A program made the translations under genes and the position numbers. This document shows, piece after piece, positions 58,931 through 64,000 of a DNA stretch of 64,000 bases (its first letter is position 1; each line of letters starts with the position of its first letter). The DNA lies in NCBI RefSeq assembly GCF_000376565.1, contig NZ_BARG01000044.1, positions 181,712 through 245,711 of the forward strand, in the 5' to 3' direction. Below the pieces are notes generated by a model. The model worked only from the letters and a program-made list of their open reading frames with translations, was not told where the DNA came from and ran no database searches. Origin of the DNA: Streptomyces hokutonensis (GTDB taxonomy: Bacteria > Actinomycetota > Actinomycetes > Streptomycetales > Streptomycetaceae).

Positions 58931-58992
58931 CGCCTGCGCTCGGAGAGACAGCCGTACGGCCGCGCCTCCGCCGAGGCGCGGCCCGGCGACCG

Positions 58993-59844
58993 CTAGGCAG
59001 GCTGGGGTGCCGGCGCGAACAGGGCGGAGACGGGCTCGGGCAGCGCGACCCCCGTGCGCAGCGCCGTGCGCAGGGCGTGCGCGGCCAGCGCCTCGTCCGC
59101 GACCTCGACACCCAGCCGCCGATGGGTCAGATGCGCGTGGTCGAAGAGCAGATAGCCGACCGGGGCCACCGCAGCGTGCTCCGCGACCAGCGAACCCACC
59201 GTGCGCGTATAGCGCTCCCAGTGCCCCGCGTCCCCGGCTCCGGTCCCCGGCAGGCCGAACACCTGGCGGGTCGCCGCCTCCACGGCCGACCGCCGCAGCC
59301 GGGTCACCTCCGCCCGCAGCCGCGCCGGCAACTCGTTCACCCAGTGCTGCCAGCACTGGAACAGGAACGGGACCCGGTCGTCGACCGCGAGCAGTTCGGT
59401 GAGCAGCGCGAGATGCAGGAACGCGACGCCGATACCGGGGACCGCACCCGCGCGCCCGGCCACCGCGCTGTCCCGCAGCAGCCCCAGCGCCAACTCGCTG
59501 GAGGCCGTGGCCAGTCGCGCGGCGAGATCCACCGTGGCGTGGTCGAGGTATTTCGACATGGGCGGTTCGTAACGGTCCCAGGCGACCGGCCGGCCCCGCT
59601 CTCCGGCGGCCCGGTCCAGGTCTCTCCTGATGTCCTGAAGAATCTCCGGCCGGGAAAACAGCCAGAGGCCGATGTGCGGGCCGAGCCGGCCCTCCAGGGG
59701 TTCGAAGTACCAGAGTGCTTCGCTGTCCACGGAACGCACACGGTCGACGAGTTCGGAAACGAGCGAAGGAAATAATGCTCTCTCAGGAACCCGGTCCGGG
59801 ACCGGGTGTTCGAGAAGACGGACGAACAGCCAATTGCGCGTCAT
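58993..59844 (-). CDS. Stand-alone thiopeptide/LanB C-terminal-domain-like protein
   Basis: ATG 59844 opens 283 residues. The N-terminal 110 residues match the pattern of the thiopeptide-type bacteriocin biosynthesis domain (SpaB_C/Lant_dehydr_C). They run WLFVRLLEHP, FPSLVSELVDRVRSVDSEAL, then WYFEPLEGRLGPHIGLWLF in place of the FFIRY-GPHLRLR core, then WDRYEPPMSKYLDHATVDLA. A helical remainder (ELALGLLRDS, FLHLALLTELLAVDDRVPF) fits too. Stand-alone members catalyse glutamyl elimination or formal [4+2] cycloaddition in RiPP pathways. No precursor peptide is seen here. Its role in an ansamycin cluster is unknown. Family assignment by eye is moderate. Confidence 0.5.
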   Translation of the reverse strand: MTRNWLFVRLLEHPVPDRVPERALFPSLVSELVDRVRSVDSEALWYFEPLEGRLGPHIGLWLFSRPEILQDIRRDLDRAAGERGRPVAWDRYEPPMSKYLDHATVDLAARLATASSELALGLLRDSAVAGRAGAVPGIGVAFLHLALLTELLAVDDRVPFLFQCWQHWVNELPARLRAEVTRLRRSAVEAATRQVFGLPGTGAGDAGHWERYTRTVGSLVAEHAAVAPVGYLLFDHAHLTHRRLGVEVADEALAAHALRTALRTGVALPEPVSALFAPAPQPA

Positions 59845-60058
59845 GCGCCCGAGCCTAGTGTTCGGGCGCCGCCCCATTCCGTGCACTCCGGACGAAATAC
59901 CGGGTCCCGCGGAAGTTAGGGATGCCGTAGGGGGTGGCTCAGGGGTCGTACTCGCGGATTGTCCGTACACACTTTCACTTGGCACGGCGCGACCAGGAGG
60001 ATAACTCCGCATTCGCCTGCCGGTTTTGGGTTGGCCCGCAGACAAGGGATGTGGTGAC

Positions 60059-63000
60059 ATGCTGCGCACCGAACTTATTCGGCCGCTGCCCGAGTTGCTC
60101 CGCTCGCACGCCGAGACCCACGGGGACAAGGTCGCCTTCCACGACGCGCGACGCGGTGTCACCTATGCCGAACTCGAGCTGCGCACCCGCAGGATCGCCG
60201 GACACCTGGCGGATCTGCGGCTGCAACCCGGCGACCGGGCCGCCATTCTGCTCGGCAACCGCGTGGAGACGGTGGAGAGTTACCTGTCCATCACCCGGGC
60301 GAGCGCGGTCGGCGTGCCGCTCAACCCGCGGGCCACCGACGACGAACTCGGCCATCTCCTCGACGACAGCGGCGCCCATGTCGTCATCACCGACGCGGCC
60401 CACGTCGGGCAGCTCGCCCGCCTCGTGGCCGACCGGCCCGGGCTGCGGGTCGTCGTCACCGCCGACGGGGGCATACCGGACGGCGCGCCGCTCGGCACCC
60501 TGTCCTTCGAGACGATGGCCGCCACCGAACCCCTCGCACAGGCCCGCGACGACCTCGGCCTGGACGACATCGCGTGGACGCTCTACACCTCCGGCACCAC
60601 CGGCCGGCCCAAGGGCGTCATGTCCACCCAGCGCAACTGCCTCTGGTCGGTCGCCGCCTGCTACGTACCCATCCCCGGACTGTCCGCCGCGGACCGGGTC
60701 GTGTGGCCGCTGCCCCTCTTCCACAGCCTGTCGCACATCGTCTGCGTCCTCGGTGTCACCGCGGTCGGCGCCACCGCCCGCATCGTCGACGGCTTCTCCG
60801 CCGACGAGGTGCTCGACGCGCTGCGCGCCGACTCCGCGACGTTCCTCGCCGGCGTCCCCACCATGTACCACTATCTCGTCAGGGCGGCGCGCGAGAGCGG
60901 CTTCGAGGCCCCGGCCCTGCGGATGTGCCTGGTCGGCGGCGCGATCACCACCGCCGAGCTGCGCCGTTCCTTCGAGGAGGCCTTCGGCGCACCGCTCCTG
61001 GACGCCTACGGATCCACCGAGACATGCGGCTCGATCACCATCAACTGGCCGGTCGGCGCCCGGGTCGAGGGATCCTGCGGGCTGCCCGTGCCCGGTCTCG
61101 GGGTACGCGTCGTCGACACCGAGACCGGCCTCGACGCCGAGGCGGGGGCCGAGGGCGAGGTGTGGGTCCGCGGCCCGAGCGTCATGGCCGGCTACCACAA
61201 CCAGCCCGAGGCCACCGCCGAAGCCGTCAAGGACGGCTGGTACCGCACGGGCGACCTGGCCCGCCGCGACGCGGACGGCTACTTCGTCATCACCGGCCGG
61301 ATCAAGGAGCTCATCATCCGGGGCGGCGAGAACATCCACCCCGTCGAGGTGGAGGAGGTCCTGCGCACCGTCCCGGGCGTCGTGGACGTCGCCGTGGTCG
61401 GCAAACCGCACGAGGTGCTCGGCGAGGTGCCCGTCGCGTTCCTCGTCGCCGGACCCGAGGGGATCGACCCGGAACGGCTGCTGGCCACCTGCCGTGAGCG
61501 ACTGTCGTACTACAAGGTCCCCGAGGAGCTCTACGAGATCGACCGGGTCCCCCGCACCGCCTCGGGCAAGACCACCCGGCACGTCCTGCTCGACATGCCC
61601 GCACGGCTGCGCGCCGTCGGAGCCGGCCACTACGAGTCGCTCTTCCGGCTCGACTGGGTACCCCTGCCGTCCGTGCCGGCACCGCACGTGCCCGCCGGGG
61701 GACGCTGGACGCAGATCGGCACCGACCCCTTCGGCGTCGTCGGCGCGCTCCCGCCCGGTGGCCCCACGATCGAGCCGTACGCCGGCACAGCGGCCGAAGC
61801 CACCGAAGTCACCCTCCTTTCAACCGACGCCCGGCCCTTCGCGGCCGACCGGATCGCCGACTCCGTACGGAACGACGTCGACGATCTCCGGCGACGCGTC
61901 GATGCCTGGCTCGCCGACGAACACCCGGACGCGGCCCGGCTCGTGGTACTGACCCGCGGTGCGGTCGAAGTCGGCATCGTCGACGAACCCCGGGAGCCGG
62001 GCGACCTCCCCGCATGGGGCCTGGTGCGCTCGCTCCAGGCCCAGTACCCCGACCGCCTCGTACTCGTGGACCTGGACGACGCCGAGGTCTCGGCCGCGGC
62101 CGTGCCCCTGGCCGTCGCCTCCTGGGAACCGCAGGTCGCCGTCCGCGGCGGCGTCGTCCTGCGGCCCCGCCTCGCCCGGGTGACCTTCGCCGGTGAACAG
62201 CGGACGTCCGCCCCCTCCGCCTTCGCGGGCGCGACCCTGGTGACCGGCTCCGACACGAGCACGGGCGCCGCCCTCGCCCGCCACCTGGTCGTGGCGCACG
62301 GCGCTCGCCGACTGCTCCTGCTGAGCCCGCGAGGCTCCGCCGACCGTACGGCCGACGAGCTGAGCCGCGAACTGCGGGCAGCCGGGGCCGAGGTGACGCT
62401 CACCGCCTGCGACCCGGCCGACCACACCACACTGGCCGCCACCCTCACCGGGTACCGGCACCCGATCACCGCGGTCGTGCACGCGGCCGGCGCGACCCCC
62501 ACCACGGACCTCGGACGGGCCGTCGACGGCGCGCTCAACCTCCACCGCCTCACCGCCTCCGCGGATCTCTCCGCGTTCCTCGTCCTCACCGCGGCCCACG
62601 GACTGCTCGGCACGACCGGGCGCGGTACGGAGGCCGCCGCCGACGCCTTCCTCGACTCCCTGGTACGGCACCGGACATCCCAGGGGCTCCCCGCGCTCTC
62701 CCTCGCCTGGGGTCCCGGGGACACCACCGGCCTGCCCGCGCCGTCCGGTGTCGGCACACTTCCGCCGCAGGACAGCCTCGCCATGTTCGACGCCGCGCTG
62801 CTCACCGGCCGGGGGCACCTGGCCGCGCTGCACCCCGACACGGCGTCGCTCGACTCCGGCACGGTTCCGGCCCCGCTGCGCAGCCTGATCGACGCGCTGC
62901 CCAGGTCCGCCCGGCCCGACGCGGCGGCCACCTCCGAACTGGGGCGCAGGCTCGCCGCCCTGACCAGGGCCGAACAGGACCGCACACTCCTGGACCTCGT

Positions 63001-64000
63001 ACGCGAGGCCGCCGCCGAGGTCCGCACCCAGGACGACGCCGCGGCGATCGCCCCCGAACGGGCCTTCAAGGAACTCGGCTTCACCTCACTCACCGCGGTG
63101 GAACTGCGCAACCGCCTCACCGCCTCGACCGGCCTGACACTGCCCGCCACCCTCGCCTTCGACCACCCCACCCCCGCCGCTGTCGCCCGCTACCTGCGCG
63201 GACAACTCCTCGGCCACGAGAACACGGCGGTGACCGCGCGACCGCGTCCCCTCGCGCCGGACGAGCCGATCGCGATCGTCGGGATGGGGTGCCGGCTGCC
63301 GGGCGGAGTCACCTCCCCCGAGGAGTTGTGGCGGCTGGTGTCCGAGGAGCGGGAGGGGCTGGTGGACTTTCCGGCCGACCGCGGCTGGGACCTCGACAAC
63401 CTCTACGACGCCGATCCCGACCGGCCCGGCACGTCGTACGTCCGCAAGGGCGGGTTCCTCGACGGCGTCGGCGACTTCGACGCGGAGCTGTTCGGTGTGT
63501 CGCCGCGTGAGGCGCTGGCGATGGACCCGCAGCAGCGGCTGATGCTCGAAGTGTCCTGGGAGGCGCTGGAACGCGCCGGCCTCGCGCCGACCTCGCTCAA
63601 GGGTCAGGACGTCGGGGTGTTCTCGGGCGTGATGTACCACGACTACGCGAGCAAACTGGACCAGGCTCCCGAAGGGCTCGAGGGCTACCTCGGCACCGGC
63701 AACTCCGGCAGCGTGGCCTCCGGTCGGGTGTCGTACGCGCTGGGTCTTGAGGGTCCGGCGGTGACGGTGGACACGGCCTGCTCGTCGTCCCTGGTGGCCC
63801 TGCACCTGGCAGCTCAGTCACTGCGGAGCGGCGAGTGCTCCATGGCGCTGGCCGGGGGCGTGGCGGTCATGGCACAGCCCACCTCCTTCGTGGAGTTCTC
63901 GCGGCAGCGCGGGCTGGCCGTGGACGGTCGGTGCAAGGCGTTCGCGGACGCGGCGGACGGCACGGGGTGGGCCGAGGGTGCTGGTGTTCTGCTCCTTGAA
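60059..64000 (+). CDS. Type I PKS: AHBA loading module (ligase-KR0-ACP) and start of module 1 KS
   Basis: ATG 60059 opens a frame that runs past the window end (1314 residues visible). Residues 1-530 are an AMP-forming acid ligase with YTSGTTGRPKG at 176 and DAYGSTETCGS. Residues about 690-920 are a KR-like domain with TGSDTSTGAALARHL and, at the catalytic Tyr position, GRGTEAAADAF (Tyr lost), so it is inactive. An ACP follows with Ser1010 in LGFTSLTAVELRNRL. A KS starts near 1068 (IAIVGMGCRLPGG) with Cys1241 in DTACSSSLVALHL. The order ligase-KR0-ACP-KS is that of RifA-type AHBA-loading synthases. The ligase activates AHBA and loads it on the ACP without CoA. Confidence 0.95.
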   Translation, partial: MLRTELIRPLPELLRSHAETHGDKVAFHDARRGVTYAELELRTRRIAGHLADLRLQPGDRAAILLGNRVETVESYLSITRASAVGVPLNPRATDDELGHLLDDSGAHVVITDAAHVGQLARLVADRPGLRVVVTADGGIPDGAPLGTLSFETMAATEPLAQARDDLGLDDIAWTLYTSGTTGRPKGVMSTQRNCLWSVAACYVPIPGLSAADRVVWPLPLFHSLSHIVCVLGVTAVGATARIVDGFSADEVLDALRADSATFLAGVPTMYHYLVRAARESGFEAPALRMCLVGGAITTAELRRSFEEAFGAPLLDAYGSTETCGSITINWPVGARVEGSCGLPVPGLGVRVVDTETGLDAEAGAEGEVWVRGPSVMAGYHNQPEATAEAVKDGWYRTGDLARRDADGYFVITGRIKELIIRGGENIHPVEVEEVLRTVPGVVDVAVVGKPHEVLGEVPVAFLVAGPEGIDPERLLATCRERLSYYKVPEELYEIDRVPRTASGKTTRHVLLDMPARLRAVGAGHYESLFRLDWVPLPSVPAPHVPAGGRWTQIGTDPFGVVGALPPGGPTIEPYAGTAAEATEVTLLSTDARPFAADRIADSVRNDVDDLRRRVDAWLADEHPDAARLVVLTRGAVEVGIVDEPREPGDLPAWGLVRSLQAQYPDRLVLVDLDDAEVSAAAVPLAVASWEPQVAVRGGVVLRPRLARVTFAGEQRTSAPSAFAGATLVTGSDTSTGAALARHLVVAHGARRLLLLSPRGSADRTADELSRELRAAGAEVTLTACDPADHTTLAATLTGYRHPITAVVHAAGATPTTDLGRAVDGALNLHRLTASADLSAFLVLTAAHGLLGTTGRGTEAAADAFLDSLVRHRTSQGLPALSLAWGPGDTTGLPAPSGVGTLPPQDSLAMFDAALLTGRGHLAALHPDTASLDSGTVPAPLRSLIDALPRSARPDAAATSELGRRLAALTRAEQDRTLLDLVREAAAEVRTQDDAAAIAPERAFKELGFTSLTAVELRNRLTASTGLTLPATLAFDHPTPAAVARYLRGQLLGHENTAVTARPRPLAPDEPIAIVGMGCRLPGGVTSPEELWRLVSEEREGLVDFPADRGWDLDNLYDADPDRPGTSYVRKGGFLDGVGDFDAELFGVSPREALAMDPQQRLMLEVSWEALERAGLAPTSLKGQDVGVFSGVMYHDYASKLDQAPEGLEGYLGTGNSGSVASGRVSYALGLEGPAVTVDTACSSSLVALHLAAQSLRSGECSMALAGGVAVMAQPTSFVEFSRQRGLAVDGRCKAFADAADGTGWAEGAGVLLLE

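Noticed and set aside
59845..60162. Upstream extension of the LanB-C-like gene to a start at 60162
   Set aside because: The extra 106 residues would overlap the PKS start region, have poor composition, and precede a clear ATG (59844) at the first conserved strand.
2..64000. CRISPR arrays, rRNA operons and complete insertion sequences
   Set aside because: None was seen. The only transposase evidence is the ISL3-type C-terminal remnant near 14008-14225.

Overview
The window is high-GC actinobacterial DNA, almost certainly Streptomyces. It has many GTG and TTG starts, stop/start overlaps (ATGA, GTGA, TTGA), a SARP regulator, PucR-type regulators, a PASTA kinase and a modular type I PKS. It reads as a mosaic of accessory DNA, with integrase genes, gene debris and repeats on the left and a biosynthetic gene cluster on the right. 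It looks like a chromosome-arm or genomic-island region. That placement is inference.

1-6500: single genes (TrmO-like tRNA modification protein, XRE regulator, CutA), then an integration module. The module holds a tyrosine-recombinase-like protein without clear catalytic residues, a small excisionase-type HTH protein, a tyrosine integrase and a strong terminator, surrounded by broken genes.

6600-12000: a compact three-gene operon beside the integrase. It encodes an alpha/beta hydrolase, a caspase-like protease fused to a STAND NTPase, and a separate protein with about 14 WD40 blades. The architecture is that of a prokaryotic conflict or NLR-like defence system whose sensor is on its own polypeptide. 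Its stop codon overlaps a 33-bp repeat that returns inverted at 13700-13732. Between the two repeats lies a MerR-beta-clamp fusion gene. An ISL3-type transposase remnant follows.

14300-32200: a segment bracketed by two related direct repeats (14329-14493, 32066-32188), which carry or once carried TGACGCTC iterons. Inside are an NB-ARC/TPR regulator, a DUF1345 membrane protein, two paralogous PucR-type regulators and a stress-flavoured group (GreA-like factor, ClpC-like unfoldase, DUF1269 protein, FdhF/YdeP-type molybdoenzyme). There is also an overlapping four-gene unit: half-size degenerate acyl-CoA-ligase-like protein, two micro-ORFs and a glycosyltransferase.

32900-44230: PknB-like PASTA kinase and an LmeA/DUF2993 lipoprotein-binding-type protein. 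Next comes a TetR-controlled catabolic operon (extradiol-type VOC dioxygenase, FAH-family hydrolase, FAD hydroxylase, acetoacetyl-CoA synthetase) followed by an MFS exporter. A 14-bp TGAT-N6-ATCA-like motif occurs before both the operon and the exporter. A truncated GH13 gene follows.

45889-64000: the left part of an ansamycin cluster. A crotonyl-CoA carboxylase/reductase, a KAS III and a frameshifted 3-hydroxyacyl-CoA dehydrogenase form the trio known for branched malonyl-CoA extender units. A large SARP regulator is followed by 3-amino-5-hydroxybenzoate (AHBA) genes: kanosamine-kinase-like ROK protein, aminodehydroquinate dehydratase, AHBA synthase, RifL-type oxidoreductase and RifM-type phosphatase. 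Other genes are a Tat-exported FAD oxidase and a stand-alone thiopeptide/LanB-C-like protein. The last gene is the first PKS, with a ligase-(inactive KR)-ACP loading module for AHBA; it runs off the right edge inside the first KS. AminoDHQ synthase, the amide synthase and the remaining PKS modules must lie beyond the window.
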